Assembly: GCF_017873215.1 (NCBI RefSeq) | Contig: NZ_JAGGKA010000015.1 | Coordinates: forward strand, 1-64,000 | Length of the DNA stretch: 64,000 nucleotides | From: Clostridium tetanomorphum | Lineage (GTDB): Bacteria > Bacillota > Clostridia > Clostridiales > Clostridiaceae | Direction: 5' to 3' | Shown here: one piece after another, positions 42,933 through 56,019 of the stretch | How positions within the stretch are numbered: position 1 is the stretch's first letter | Layout of the letters: each line of letters starts with the position of its first letter | The notes under the pieces: generated by a model | Databases searched by the model: none | What the model saw: only the letters and a program-made list of their open reading frames with translations | What the model was told of the DNA's origin: nothing | Made by a program: the position numbers and the translations under genes

Positions 42933-43760
42933 CTTTTGATATTTTTCTAAATTTATATTTATATAATCATTTACTATATTTTTATATTCATTCATTATAG
43001 ACTTTATTATATGATTTTCTGATGAATTTAAATATATATCCTCTATCCTTTTAACAGGCAATATATCAAAAGGTGTACTAGATATAAACATTCCTTCTAT
43101 TTTGTCTATATCATTATAATGTAAATTTTCTTCAACTAATTCTATATTTAAATCTTTACATATTTCTAAAACAACACTTCTAGTAGTACCAGGCAAAACT
43201 GTTTTTAACGGAGATGTTATTAACTTTTCTCCTTTTAACATAAAAACATTTGACTTGCTTCCTTCAGTTATATATCCGTTTTTATCCACCAATATGGCTT
43301 CAAATATGTTTTTACTTTTTATAAACTGATCCAAGTCTTTTCTAAATTCCATATTAAGTACTTTTGCATTAGGGTTTATTCTCTCTTTATGATACAAACA
43401 TACATATATGCCTTCTTCATATTGTATAGCCTGTGGAAAACTTTTTTCCTCAAAAAAAGCTAATAACTGTTTTTTTTGAAAATTAAGAATAATTTTCGCA
43501 CTTCCTTCCCCAGCTTTATTCACCTGTATAAGTTTATTTATTCTCCTTTCTATATCTTCATTGGATATCCATAATTGTAGATCTGTAATATTGGCTGAAT
43601 TATGCAATCTTTCTAAATGTTTTTCCAAAAATAGTGGCACTTTTTCTTTTACTTTTATTACCTCATAAAGACTTTTTCCTGCCAAAAGTTCTTCTTCATT
43701 AAAGCTCTTGGTACTTACTACTTCATCATTAAACAAAAAATAATCATTAGTTATTCCCAC
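42930..43760 (-). CDS. class IV aminotransferase (PabC/BCAT/D-amino acid type)
   Basis: 276 aa fold-type IV PLP enzyme: 'LYEVIKVKEKVPLFLEKHLERL', 'NMEFRKDLDQFI' in the PLP-lysine region, 'EGSKSNVFMLKGEKLITSPL' and 'LPGTTRSVVLEIC'. The 'EGSKSNVF' segment fits aminodeoxychorismate lyase (PabC) or D-amino acid aminotransferase; sequence alone does not decide. The GTG start follows GGGGTG. Not evidently part of the flagellar system. Confidence 0.75.
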   Translation of the reverse strand: MGITNDYFLFNDEVVSTKSFNEEELLAGKSLYEVIKVKEKVPLFLEKHLERLHNSANITDLQLWISNEDIERRINKLIQVNKAGEGSAKIILNFQKKQLLAFFEEKSFPQAIQYEEGIYVCLYHKERINPNAKVLNMEFRKDLDQFIKSKNIFEAILVDKNGYITEGSKSNVFMLKGEKLITSPLKTVLPGTTRSVVLEICKDLNIELVEENLHYNDIDKIEGMFISSTPFDILPVKRIEDIYLNSSENHIIKSIMNEYKNIVNDYININLEKYQK

Positions 43761-43817
43761 TTTAACACCCCTTTTTTTAATTAATAATGAATAATTAATA
43801 GTTCTTAATTATTAAAG

Positions 43818-44465
43818 CTATTTCCACTTAAGTATTTTTATTGTTTCATGTTTTTTTCTGTAATTTATCAAACATGGATTTCCTACCAAATTAAATAACG
43901 GCAAATCAGATAAAGAATCAGAAAACATATATGAAGCTTTAAAATCTACGTCTATATTTTCTTCTTTTAAAACTTCCATTAGTCTATTTACTTTTTCTTC
44001 ACCCTTGCAGTTTTTTCCTTCTATTTTTCTACTAAATATTCCATCTTTTAGTTTAAATTTAGTTCCTATAACTTTATCTACCACATCTATATTATACAAT
44101 TCATTTAAATAAAATTCAGCAGATGCAGATATTAAATATATTTTATATCCTTGTTTTTTAAATTTTTTCATAGTATCAATAGAATCTTTATATAATATTT
44201 TGCTTAATCTCTTACTATAAAATTCTTTTACTATATGCTGCATTTCCTCTTCTTTAATTCCATCTATAAAAGATATGAAATTTTCCTTTGCTTTACCAGC
44301 ATCATATATTTTAAACAAATAAAAAAAAGCAGCCTTAAGACTTCTTGGCACATGTTTTATAAGATAAGGTTTTTTTCTTAACATAAACCTATAAAACTCT
44401 ATTAATGTTTCCCTTTTAGTTAATGTAAAATCTACATCAAATATAGCAAGTTTTTCTTTAGTCAA
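43818..44465 (-). CDS. HAD-IB phosphatase (SerB-like)
   Basis: 215 aa. It has HAD motif I 'AIFDVDFTLTKRETLIEF', motif II 'IYLISASAEFY', a Lys region and motif III 'MFSDSLSDLPLF'. This layout is that of subfamily IB (phosphoserine phosphatase, polar-lipid phosphatases). The start is a TTG at 44465, 7 bases after GGAGGT. The 43761-43817 gap has a few AATTAAT-type 7-base units. Substrate unknown. Confidence 0.8.
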   Translation of the reverse strand: MTKEKLAIFDVDFTLTKRETLIEFYRFMLRKKPYLIKHVPRSLKAAFFYLFKIYDAGKAKENFISFIDGIKEEEMQHIVKEFYSKRLSKILYKDSIDTMKKFKKQGYKIYLISASAEFYLNELYNIDVVDKVIGTKFKLKDGIFSRKIEGKNCKGEEKVNRLMEVLKEENIDVDFKASYMFSDSLSDLPLFNLVGNPCLINYRKKHETIKILKWK

Positions 44466-44531
44466 TTGGAATACCTCCTAGTATTTAATATTTATACACT
44501 AATATTATTCATTCATTGAAATTATATCGAA

Positions 44532-44560
44532 AAAAGAACCGTACATACGCCGGTTCCTTT
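44532..44560 (-). terminator. terminator of the DUF1292 gene
   Basis: Minus strand GGAACCG-loop-CGGTTC followed by TTTTTTC, 6 bases after the stop. Confidence 0.8.
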
Positions 44561-44565
44561 AAAAA

Positions 44566-44901
44566 TTAGTTTTCTTCTGTATCACTTAAACTTTGATAAT
44601 AAGCAGATACTTCATCAAATTCTTCGTCACTTGGAATTACAAGTTCGCTATTTTCTTCATCTCCAATAACTTTAAACAAATATACTGAACCATCTTGTGG
44701 ATTCTGTACTAATACATATTCATTATTCTTATACTCAAATCCATCAACTACTTCACAAGTTACAACGTTGCCATTTTCATCTTCTAAATCTACAACTAAT
44801 GCACCATGTTCATGATCATGTCCTTCACAATCACATCCGCATCCACAACCTGTATCCTGACAATCGCAATTATTCATTTTTTCTTTATCCATAATATTCA
44901 T
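44566..44901 (-). CDS. DUF1292 protein with Cys/His-rich N-terminus
   Basis: 111 aa. The DUF1292 core (about 37-90, 'VVDLEDENGNVVTCEVVDGFEYKN…YVLVQ') follows a metal-binding-like head 'CDCQDTGCGCGCDCEGHDHEH' (here split: CDCQDTGCGCGC, DCEGHDHEH). DUF1292 proteins are widespread in Firmicutes and of unknown role; the Cys/His head is an addition seen in some clostridia. The ATG at 44901 is reached from GGAGGTG only across a hairpin (see separate entry); an ATG at 44892 is the other choice. Confidence 0.85.
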   Translation of the reverse strand: MNIMDKEKMNNCDCQDTGCGCGCDCEGHDHEHGALVVDLEDENGNVVTCEVVDGFEYKNNEYVLVQNPQDGSVYLFKVIGDEENSELVIPSDEEFDEVSAYYQSLSDTEEN

Positions 44902-44934
44902 CTGGTTATTAAAAAAACCAGACTTTCACCTCCT
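44901..44934 (-). promoter_or_regulatory. ribosome site separated from start codon by a hairpin
   Basis: On the minus strand GGAGGTG (44934-44928) is followed by TCTGGTT-loop-AACCAGA (44922-44901) and then directly by ATG. The linear distance to the ATG is about 26 bases, too long. If the stem folds it becomes about 5 bases. Confidence 0.5.
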
Positions 44935-45013
44935 TTTCGGTTATGGTATAATTTTAACCTTAAATCCAAAATTTTAAAAGGGTTTTTTGAAAAATATTTT
45001 AATATTAACAAAT

Positions 45014-45112
45014 CAGGCTGTCGCACTAAGAATAAATCCTACAATATATTGTGTTAACTTTAAATCTGTAAAACAGTATATTGTATGTAAATTCTTTAAT
45101 GTGGCAGCCCCA
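45014..45112. mobile_element. MITE-like element with long terminal inverted repeats
   Basis: About 99 bases. The ends GGCTGTCGCAC (45016-45026) and GTGGCAGCC (45101-45109) are inverted. Inside them AAGAAT…TACAATATATTG (45040-45051) mirrors CAGTATATTGTA (45074-45085), so nearly the whole unit folds on itself. Ends of the type GGCTGTCGCA occur on clostridial insertion sequences. No coding capacity; target duplication not evident. Confidence 0.5.
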
Positions 45113-45137
45113 TTTAAAAACTATTATCTAAAATGAT

Positions 45138-45251
45138 CTAAAATGATCTCCTAATATTTTTCATTATCCTTTTTACACCTTTTTCTATACTATCTGTTAT
45201 ATCATTAACAGTTCTTCTTATAGAATTTCTTCTCATCATTCTTCTTCTCAT
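45138..45251 (-). CDS. Arg-rich 37-residue small protein
   Basis: MRRRMMRRNSIRRTV… then NDITDSIEKGVKRIMKNIRRSF. It has 11 Arg and a helical amphipathic second half. AAAGGAGG lies 8 bases before the ATG, which makes it a credible gene although short. The stop region carries a direct repeat (GATCTAAAAT twice, 45126-45145). Unknown function; nucleic-acid or membrane binding is possible from charge alone. The 45252-45323 gap to the chemoreceptor has nothing else visible. Confidence 0.6.
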   Translation of the reverse strand: MRRRMMRRNSIRRTVNDITDSIEKGVKRIMKNIRRSF

Positions 45252-45323
45252 AAAAATTGCCTCCTTTCAAGAGAACTTGTTTTAAAAGAAGTTTTATATC
45301 TATTTTCCCTAATTTCATAACTT

Positions 45324-47333
45324 TTAATACTGGAAAATTTTAAATTTTTCTACAGAATGATCTAATTCTTTTATTTTATTTGTTAAAATATCTATATCCC
45401 TTATTATTTGTTGTATTGTTCCTAGCTGATTTTCAATAGATGCTGTAACTTCTTCTGTTGCTGAAGCAGTTTGTTCAGATATATCAGTTATATTAGCAGC
45501 TATGCTTTCCATAGAATTTTTATCTTCATCTATTTCATTAATTTTAATATATAATTTATCTATTTCATCTATATCTTTCTGTAGATTATCTTCTATATTA
45601 TTAAAAGATTTTAAAATACTTTCATTTATTTCTTTTCTATAAGTATCTATATTTTTCGACTCTTTTTTTACTTCTGAAAATTTTTCTGCTTCTGTAGACA
45701 ATTTTTTTATTATATCAGTTATTTTTGCTACACTATTAGCAGATTCTTCTGACAATTTTTTGACTTCTTGTGCCACAACAACAAATCCTTTACCAGCTTC
45801 TCCTGCTCTTGCAGCTTCGATAGACGCATTTAATGCTAGCAAATTAGTTTGAGAAGCTATACTAGATATATCTTCTGTCATTTTGTTAATAATCTTTACA
45901 CTGTGATTGAATTCATCAATAATGCTATAAACAATAGAGGATTGCCTATCCATTTTTTCTTCCATGGATTTCATATTAGATAAATTATTAATATTATTTT
46001 GTATCATTTTACTTTTTAATTGAGAATTATCTCTTAGATTTTGAATATTTAAAATAACTTCATCCATTTTTTCATTAAAACCCTTAATAGAGTTATGTTG
46101 ATTTGCCATATTTGAATTCAACTGCATAGAATCAGAAGCAATTTGTCCAGCTGCCTGAGAAATTTCAGAGGATGTATTACCAAGAGAATTAGTTCTAACA
46201 TTTAAGTTTTCAGCTTTTTCTTTTGCTACTGTACAAACTTCTTTTATATTTATTATTAAATCCTTCAAGTTTTCTCTCATATTATTAAAACTTTTCCCCA
46301 AATTTCCTATTTCATCTCTACTCCTAATATTAATATCTTGTGTTAAATCTCCATTAGCTAAAATTTTTGTATGATTAGTTAGTTCATTAATTGGCTTTAA
46401 CATATTTGTTACAATTATATATGTAATAGTTATACCTATAGCTAAAGATATTAATAATGATATTATAAAACCACCTATAAGGGACTTTAATTTATTGTTT
46501 AATTCTCCAACAGGCTGGACAATGGCAAATATCCAATTTGTACTCTTCAATTTAGAATATGTAAAAAATTTATTTTCTCCATCATAGTCATAAACTTTTT
46601 CCATACCTTTTTCATTAGAATCAATTTTTACTGCAAACTCCTTAAATCTACCATTTTCAATATTCAAAAAATTCTTTGTAGATTTTTCGTTAGGATTAAA
46701 CTCTTCATTTTTATGAGCTATTATATTTTTCTCCTTGTCCAATAAAAAGGCATAACTTTCTTCAGAAATTTTTAATTTTTGCACTGTATCTACTATTGAA
46801 TCAAAATGTACATCCATAGCTATTACAGCTACCAGTTGATTATCAATATTTAATGGATATGATATAGTACCTACCATTTTATTAAAAGCTGGATCTAAAT
46901 AAGGATTAGTAAAAATCACCTTTTTCTTATTTATAGCTTCTTTATACCATTCTTTTTCTACGCAACTATAGCTTTTATCGGGAATCCATCCTGCTCCAGA
47001 TATTAACTTTTTATTAGGGAATCCAATATAAATATCTGATATAATTCCTTTATTTTTATTTAATTCATTCATTAAATATAATTGCAATTTCTTATCATCT
47101 TTAATTTTAAAATAATCTATATTTTTGCAAAGATTAATTAGATTATTTCCTTCACTATTTAACCAGTTATCAAATTCTTCTGCATATCTTTTAGAAATTT
47201 CAATATTTTTTTGTTTAAACTCTTTAGATAATAAAGAGTAAGATACATAATAATTTACTGCTAAAGATATGGTTAATGATAAAATGCATATAAAAGTTAT
47301 AAAAATACTCATTTTAGTTTTAATTTTTTTCAT
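45324..47333 (-). CDS. methyl-accepting chemotaxis protein with dCache sensor
   Basis: 669 aa. TM1 about 10-31, an extracellular Cache-type sensor (about 35-280, '[20 protein letters not shown]', '[19 protein letters not shown]'), TM2 about 287-311, HAMP '[21 protein letters not shown]' and a cytoplasmic signalling domain with the hairpin tip region '[25 protein letters not shown]'. Cache domains bind amino acids or other small metabolites; the ligand cannot be read. Not preceded by a sigma-28 site. Confidence 0.92.
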   Translation of the reverse strand: MKKIKTKMSIFITFICILSLTISLAVNYYVSYSLLSKEFKQKNIEISKRYAEEFDNWLNSEGNNLINLCKNIDYFKIKDDKKLQLYLMNELNKNKGIISDIYIGFPNKKLISGAGWIPDKSYSCVEKEWYKEAINKKKVIFTNPYLDPAFNKMVGTISYPLNIDNQLVAVIAMDVHFDSIVDTVQKLKISEESYAFLLDKEKNIIAHKNEEFNPNEKSTKNFLNIENGRFKEFAVKIDSNEKGMEKVYDYDGENKFFTYSKLKSTNWIFAIVQPVGELNNKLKSLIGGFIISLLISLAIGITITYIIVTNMLKPINELTNHTKILANGDLTQDINIRSRDEIGNLGKSFNNMRENLKDLIINIKEVCTVAKEKAENLNVRTNSLGNTSSEISQAAGQIASDSMQLNSNMANQHNSIKGFNEKMDEVILNIQNLRDNSQLKSKMIQNNINNLSNMKSMEEKMDRQSSIVYSIIDEFNHSVKIINKMTEDISSIASQTNLLALNASIEAARAGEAGKGFVVVAQEVKKLSEESANSVAKITDIIKKLSTEAEKFSEVKKESKNIDTYRKEINESILKSFNNIEDNLQKDIDEIDKLYIKINEIDEDKNSMESIAANITDISEQTASATEEVTASIENQLGTIQQIIRDIDILTNKIKELDHSVEKFKIFQY

Positions 47334-47392
47334 TAAATATTAGCACCTCAATTCTCTATAATTTTGTATATTAGAAATTGCAATACAGTTCC

Positions 47393-47421
47393 ATAATAAG
47401 TCATTTTCTCATAATTTACAA
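47393..47421 (-). promoter_or_regulatory. sigma-A promoter of the chemoreceptor gene
   Basis: Minus strand TTGTAA (47421-47416), 17 bases, TATTAT (47398-47393). Confidence 0.45.
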
Positions 47422-47448
47422 TAGTCTAACAAAATTATGGTATAAAAA

Positions 47449-47473
47449 AAAGAGACCCTAAGGTCTCTTTTTT

Positions 47474-47474
<1 letters not shown>
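47449..47474 (-). terminator. terminator of the PFOR gene
   Basis: AGAGACC-CTAA-GGTCTCT flanked by A and T runs, directly at the stop codon. The run of T on both exits could also act in the other direction. Confidence 0.85.
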
Positions 47475-51022
<3,548 letters not shown>

Positions 51023-51091
51023 TTAAATATTAAATTTTGAAATATTTAAAAATTTTGTAGAAAATCCACAAAATTAATAACCACTGTTTCT

Positions 51092-51120
51092 AATATACAC
51101 CAAAAAAATAAATATGTAAA
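51092..51120 (-). promoter_or_regulatory. sigma-A promoter of the PFOR gene
   Basis: Minus strand TTTACA (51120-51115), 17 bases, TATATT (51097-51092). A second candidate, extended -10 TGTTATAAT, lies at 51217-51225. The rest of the 340-base gap is AT-rich leader without other structure I can name. Confidence 0.5.
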
Positions 51121-51300
51121 ATATATTTATTTTAATTTAGTTTAAAATACATTTCATACTTAAAGTTTTTTACCTTTTAATATTGTTTTCTCTAGTATTA
51201 AAACCTTTGCAAAATCATTATAACATAATTTTTTTTATTGTTGTATACTTTTTTTGTTTTTTTACATAAAGTAACACATACTTTTTATTTAAATTTATAT

Positions 51301-51337
51301 TATAAAAAGGGATAGTTATTTGTTTAAACTATCCCTA
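51301..51337 (-). terminator. terminator of the flavodoxin gene
   Basis: AGGGATAGTT and AACTATCCCT arms (10 bp) with TTTTTATAAT on the minus-strand exit, just past the stop. Confidence 0.85.
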
Positions 51338-51344
51338 ATGTTAT

Positions 51345-51770
51345 TTATTTTGCAAGTAATCTTCCTAACTCTTTTGCCTTTTCTATTTGTTTATTATCTG
51401 GAGCTTCTTGTACTACTAATTTTCCAACTATTTTAAAATCGTACTCTACCATTTGCTTTTCCCATTCTTCCATAAACTCTCCATTATCCCATCCATAAGA
51501 GCCAAATAAAACTAATGGCTTTTTCTGAACTGGTAATTCTTTGAACTTCTTTAAGAAAGGAGCCATTTCTTTTTGTTCAACTTGATTGTTATCCATGGAA
51601 GGACTGCCAAAAGCTACAGCATCAGCTTTCATAATTTCGTCCACATCAGCTGCTTGAACATACTTTAATATAACTTCAGCACCTTCTTCTTTAGCTCCCT
51701 CTCCTATATTATTAGCTAACACCTCTACATTTCCACCATTACTCCAATATACAATAACTACTTTTTTCAT
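51345..51770 (-). CDS. flavodoxin
   Basis: 141 aa with the FMN phosphate loop 'VIVYWSNGGNVEVLA', 'GSPSMDNNQVEQ' and 'FGSYGWDNGEFMEEW'. Short-chain flavodoxin. As PFOR's electron acceptor it would replace ferredoxin at low iron, and the adjacent location supports that pairing. An AT-rich stretch with repeated ATTTATTAATAAATA-like palindromes lies just upstream (51790-51840). Confidence 0.92.
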   Translation of the reverse strand: MKKVVIVYWSNGGNVEVLANNIGEGAKEEGAEVILKYVQAADVDEIMKADAVAFGSPSMDNNQVEQKEMAPFLKKFKELPVQKKPLVLFGSYGWDNGEFMEEWEKQMVEYDFKIVGKLVVQEAPDNKQIEKAKELGRLLAK

Positions 51771-51918
51771 TATCTCATCCCCCTACCTTATATGATTAAT
51801 TAATATTTATTGATAAGTAATAATATTTATTAATAAATATTCCATATTTGTTATGTATTTATTTTATACTACTTTTCTATTATTTTCAATAGTTTTTTCA
51901 ATATTTTCAGAATATAAC

Positions 51919-51943
51919 AAAAAAGACGAAAAATCGTCTTTTT
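51919..51943 (-). terminator. terminator of murG
   Basis: AAAGACGA-AAAA-TCGTCTTT with flanking A/T runs, at the stop codon. Confidence 0.85.
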
Positions 51944-53012
51944 ATTTGCTACACTCTTCTATAAGTCTTATAATATTATCTACCCCATTTTGTACTGGAC
52001 TACTATTCATTGCTTTTATATATCTATCTTTGTACTTATAAAGATTTTTTAACTCATTTAAAAGATTTTCACTATTTAATTCTTCTTCTTCTATAACTAC
52101 ACTATAACCACTCTTCTCAAAAGATCTTGCATTTAATATTTGATCTCCTCTACTTGATTTCCTAGAAAGAGGTATTAGCAAATTAGGCTTTTTCAAGGCT
52201 AAAAGCTCAAAAATCACATTAGCTCCTGCTCTTGATATAACTATATCTGCTCCATTCATAAAATGGGGTAATTCTTTTTTCACATACTCAAATTGTCTAT
52301 ATCCAGATAAATTCTTAAGATTTTCTTGTAAATTCCCTTTCCCACAAACATGAATTATATTAAACTCTTTTAAAAACTCTGTTAACATATTTCTCACATT
52401 ATCATTTATAAACCTAGACCCTAAACTTCCTCCTATTATAAGTAATATAGGCTTATCTTCTTTAAATTCACAAATTTTTAATGCTTCTTCTTTACTTCCA
52501 TTAAATAATTCTTCTCTTATTGGTGTTCCTGTAAGCACACCTTTACTCTTTTTTACATTTTTCAAAGACTCTGGAAAAGTTACACAAACCTTTGTACAAA
52601 AAGGGCTAGATAATTTATTAGCAAGCCCGGGAGTAATATCTGATTCATGAGTTATAACAGGTATATTATTTAAGTATGCTCCAATAACTACAGGTACAGA
52701 AACAAATCCACCCTTTGAAAAGACTATATTAGGCTTTTCTTTTTTTATAATTTCTTTTGCTTCTGAAACCCCTTTTAATACTTTAAAAGGATCTGTAAAA
52801 TTTTTTATATCAAAATATCTTCTAAGCTTTCCACTAGAGATCACATGATACTTAATTTTTTCATTCTCAATAATGCTTTTTTCTATTCCATCCTTTGTTC
52901 CTATATATTGTATTTCATATCCTAATTCTTTAAGTTTTGGTATTAACGCTAAATTTGGAGTTACATGCCCAGCTGAGCCTCCTCCAGTAAGTATTATTTT
53001 CTTTTTTTTCAA
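51942..53012 (-). CDS. murG: undecaprenyl-PP-MurNAc-pentapeptide GlcNAc transferase MurG
   Basis: 356 aa GT28 enzyme with '[19 protein letters not shown]', '[15 protein letters not shown]', '[15 protein letters not shown]' and '[21 protein letters not shown]'. It makes lipid II at the inner membrane face. The start is a TTG at 53012, 9 bases after AGGTGG; an in-frame TTG at 53021 touches that site. It stands alone, not in a dcw cluster. Confidence 0.94.
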   Translation of the reverse strand: MKKKKIILTGGGSAGHVTPNLALIPKLKELGYEIQYIGTKDGIEKSIIENEKIKYHVISSGKLRRYFDIKNFTDPFKVLKGVSEAKEIIKKEKPNIVFSKGGFVSVPVVIGAYLNNIPVITHESDITPGLANKLSSPFCTKVCVTFPESLKNVKKSKGVLTGTPIREELFNGSKEEALKICEFKEDKPILLIIGGSLGSRFINDNVRNMLTEFLKEFNIIHVCGKGNLQENLKNLSGYRQFEYVKKELPHFMNGADIVISRAGANVIFELLALKKPNLLIPLSRKSSRGDQILNARSFEKSGYSVVIEEEELNSENLLNELKNLYKYKDRYIKAMNSSPVQNGVDNIIRLIEECSK

Positions 53013-53032
53013 AATAATCAACCACCTTTTTT

Positions 53033-53095
53033 CAGTTGAGAGTTGTTCAATAACATATTCATTTTATATTATTCTTAATTCATTGTCCAATGTGA
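53033..53095. repeat. short heptamer-repeat remnant upstream of murG
   Basis: AGTTGAG, AGTTGTT, CAATAAC units on the left and CTTAATT, CATTGTC, CAATGTG on the right. Same unit style as the other copies but no recognisable core. Confidence 0.35.
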
Positions 53096-53218
53096 CTTAT
53101 AATATTGTAATTCTATGTTAATTTGTGTACATACTACAAATTTCACCTTTAATAAACTAATATATTTCTTATAAATATGGTTAATATAATAGTATAAAAG
53201 AAAAAGGAGGTAATTAAA

Positions 53219-53422
53219 ATGGCAAGAGGAAATAATAGAACATTAGTACCAGAAGCTAGAGAAGGTCTAAATAGATTTAAAATGGAGGCAGCTAGAGAAG
53301 TAGGAGTTAATTTAACAGATGGTTATAACGGAAATCTTACTTCAAGAGAGAATGGTTCCGTTGGAGGACAAATGGTTAAAAAAATGGTAGAACAATATGA
53401 AAGAAATATAACTGGTAGATAA
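53219..53422 (+). CDS. ssp: alpha/beta-type small acid-soluble spore protein
   Basis: 67 aa: MARGNNRTLVPEAREGLN…, 'KMEAAREVGVNLTDGYNGNLTSRENGSVGGQMVKKM' in two parts, the alpha/beta SASP DNA-binding signature. It coats spore DNA and protects it from UV and chemicals. AAAGGAGG precedes the ATG. A sigma-G promoter is expected upstream, but the -35 and -10 are not clear to me in the AT-rich 53150-53205 region. Confidence 0.95.
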   Translation: MARGNNRTLVPEAREGLNRFKMEAAREVGVNLTDGYNGNLTSRENGSVGGQMVKKMVEQYERNITGR

Positions 53423-53441
53423 AATAATTACTTTAAAATAT

Positions 53442-53486
53442 TAAAGCATATATAGTTTAAGATTAATTTAAATTATATATGCTTTT
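53442..53486 (+). terminator. terminator of the SASP gene
   Basis: AAAGCATATATA and TATATATGCTTT arms with an inner TTTAA/TTAAA pairing, then TTTACATTT on the plus strand. Confidence 0.7.
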
Positions 53487-53519
53487 ACATTTACAATGCC
53501 TTAAAACTTAAAAATATTA

Positions 53520-55907
53520 TTAATTTATATCAGACATTTCTATACTTATTATATCTCTGAAGGTTTCCCTTAATGTAGTCAGACTAAGCTCAGTACTTTT
53601 AACCTTTGAATACCTATCGAATACTACACTAAATTCTGATCCTTCTCCTTGCTTACTTTTTACAAAAATTTTTCCTTCCATAGCTTCTACAAATTTTTTA
53701 ACAACTGTTAAACCTAGTCCTACTCCTTCTGCTCTCCTTGAAAGGGTACTGTCTATCTGAGAATATCTATTAAAAATAAACTCTTTATCCTTATCAGGTA
53801 TCCCTACGCCTTCATCTTTAATAGTTAATATGAAATATTCTTCTTTAACGTCTAATAATACATATATATTTTTACTTTCCGGTGTATACTTTATTGCATT
53901 AGATAAAAGATTTAATAGTATTCTCTCATATTTTTCTCTATCAATAATTACTTTACATTCTTCTTCATTAGTATCGAATATTATATCTAAGCCTTTTTTT
54001 CTTCCGTATAAGTTAACTAAGTTTACTATTCTTTCACTTTCAATTACTAAATCAAATTCTACATTATTGATGCTTAAAAGACCTTCTTCTGCTTTAGATA
54101 TATCCATAATATTATTTGTTAATTTTAAAAGTCTACTGCAATTTTGTTTTATTCTATCTAATGTTTTATTTATATTAGCCGTTATTTCATCTTTATATAT
54201 ATCATAAGCTAGTTGTAATGAAGAATATATTATTGTTAATGGAGTTCTTAACTCATGAGATATTATAGTAAAAAATTCATCTTTCATTCTACTAATTCTT
54301 TCCAGTTCCATACTACGATTTACCTCTTCTGTAACATCTACTCCATGAATATAAATTCTTATCTCTCCATTTTCAGCCTTATAAGGAGTTATTCTCATTT
54401 TATAATATTTTTCTCTTTTTCCTGGTTCCTTTAGTGAAAAAGGAGGTAATATTATTTCTTTATTACTTTCTACTGAATATATTAAACTTTTAAAGAAATC
54501 ATTATTAATATATTTTGAAAAAACTTCACAGACATTTTTTCCTTCAATATCCTCCATATTATATTCTCCATGAAATAAAGAATTTAATATTTGTTGAAAT
54601 TTATTGTTTAACACTCTATTCTTAAATCCTGGATAATCTAAAACTGCTATAGGAATATCTAAAGTATTCAATACATTTTTTATAAACTCAGATTGATTTT
54701 TTGTATATATTTGATTTAATTTCTTATCTGTTATATCCTTTAAAGTTATTATAGTATATATAAGCTCTCCATTACTATTTATTATTGGGTTACTACTAAA
54801 CTCTATGTACTTAATTTCACCATTTATATTATTTTTAAATTTTAAAATTAAATTTTTCACAGGCAAGTTTTTCTTGCAATAATTATAGTAATAATATTTT
54901 AAATTTTTACCATCTTCACTTTCTATATGGTATCTTTTCAATATATTATTATAATCCATAAGTTCCAATTGCTTTAAGCCTATAATTTGTTGGACTGATT
55001 TATTGCATAAAGTCACTTTCATATTGCCGTCTATAGCTATAATTCCTTCTGAAATATTATTAATTACATCCTTTAAATGCATCAAATGCTCTTTTTCTCT
55101 TCTTCTCAATATCTCAATAATATCACATTTAGTTTTAAGTTCTGTTGATAAATATAAAAATTTCTCCCTTTCATGTCTTTCTTTAAGCATTTTATCATAA
55201 TATTCAGTTATATCAATAGCAACACATATTCCACCAATTATCTCATATTCATCATATATTGGAAAAGATGTAACTGTTATATATTTATCCAAATCGTTAT
55301 ATTTACATAACATTACCTTATCTATTATGCATTTACCATAATTTATACTTTCATATACGGGAAACTTATGTAAAGTTATTTCATTTCCCGCTGTATCCTC
55401 CATAGAAAGTGTTTCTAAATAGTCATATATATTTTTAAAACTTTTAAATTTAAAATTTTTAAAATAATTATTAGATTTTTTATTAATATATTTTATATTA
55501 CCATTTTTATCAGAAACACATAAGAAATATGGAAAAGATTCTATTATATTAGATTTTATAATATCATCTTTCATATTATTATCTTCATCTAAATTGGTTA
55601 AATTTTTTTTCTTTATTTCTTTTATAAATATTTCTATGATATCTTTATTTCTAATTATATTAATATCTCCTAAAGTATCACAATCTAATTTAATATTTCT
55701 AATATATTGCTCCTCTGTATTACTTTTATAATTATTTATTACTTCAACTAAACCTTCCGGTAAAGAAAGTTTTGATAATTCTACCCCTATACTATTTAAA
55801 GATATATTAAATGATTTAATAAATCTATTATTTACATAGCAAACCTTTAATGGTTCTCCCTTTAAAATCAAAACGGAAAAAGGAAGATTTTCATAAAACC
55901 TATACAT
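53520..55907 (-). CDS. orphan cytoplasmic PAS-domain sensor histidine kinase
   Basis: 795 aa without transmembrane segments. Four PAS-like regions (about 1-100, 118-235, 278-395, 405-530) lead to HisKA with H551 in 'MKDEFFTIISHELRTPLT' and a HATPase with 'LLNLLSNAIKYTPES', 'DEGVGIPDKDKEFIF' and 'GVGLGLTVVKKFVE'. No response regulator lies beside it. In clostridia such orphan kinases often act directly on Spo0A; the SASP neighbour is only suggestive. ATG with GGGGG upstream. What the PAS domains sense is unknown. Confidence 0.85.
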   Translation of the reverse strand: MYRFYENLPFSVLILKGEPLKVCYVNNRFIKSFNISLNSIGVELSKLSLPEGLVEVINNYKSNTEEQYIRNIKLDCDTLGDINIIRNKDIIEIFIKEIKKKNLTNLDEDNNMKDDIIKSNIIESFPYFLCVSDKNGNIKYINKKSNNYFKNFKFKSFKNIYDYLETLSMEDTAGNEITLHKFPVYESINYGKCIIDKVMLCKYNDLDKYITVTSFPIYDEYEIIGGICVAIDITEYYDKMLKERHEREKFLYLSTELKTKCDIIEILRRREKEHLMHLKDVINNISEGIIAIDGNMKVTLCNKSVQQIIGLKQLELMDYNNILKRYHIESEDGKNLKYYYYNYCKKNLPVKNLILKFKNNINGEIKYIEFSSNPIINSNGELIYTIITLKDITDKKLNQIYTKNQSEFIKNVLNTLDIPIAVLDYPGFKNRVLNNKFQQILNSLFHGEYNMEDIEGKNVCEVFSKYINNDFFKSLIYSVESNKEIILPPFSLKEPGKREKYYKMRITPYKAENGEIRIYIHGVDVTEEVNRSMELERISRMKDEFFTIISHELRTPLTIIYSSLQLAYDIYKDEITANINKTLDRIKQNCSRLLKLTNNIMDISKAEEGLLSINNVEFDLVIESERIVNLVNLYGRKKGLDIIFDTNEEECKVIIDREKYERILLNLLSNAIKYTPESKNIYVLLDVKEEYFILTIKDEGVGIPDKDKEFIFNRYSQIDSTLSRRAEGVGLGLTVVKKFVEAMEGKIFVKSKQGEGSEFSVVFDRYSKVKSTELSLTTLRETFRDIISIEMSDIN

Positions 55908-55952
55908 AAATTGTCCCCCATATATAAAAATGCAAATTTGTATCTTCCCTAT

Positions 55953-55981
55953 ATTATATTCCTTTATTTTTTTACAAACAA
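55953..55981 (-). promoter_or_regulatory. sigma-A promoter of the sensor kinase gene
   Basis: Minus strand TTGTTT (55981-55976), 17 bases, TATAAT (55958-55953). Confidence 0.55.
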
Positions 55982-56019
55982 CCCTTTATTATGAATAAAT
56001 TTGTAAATAAGAAATATAA

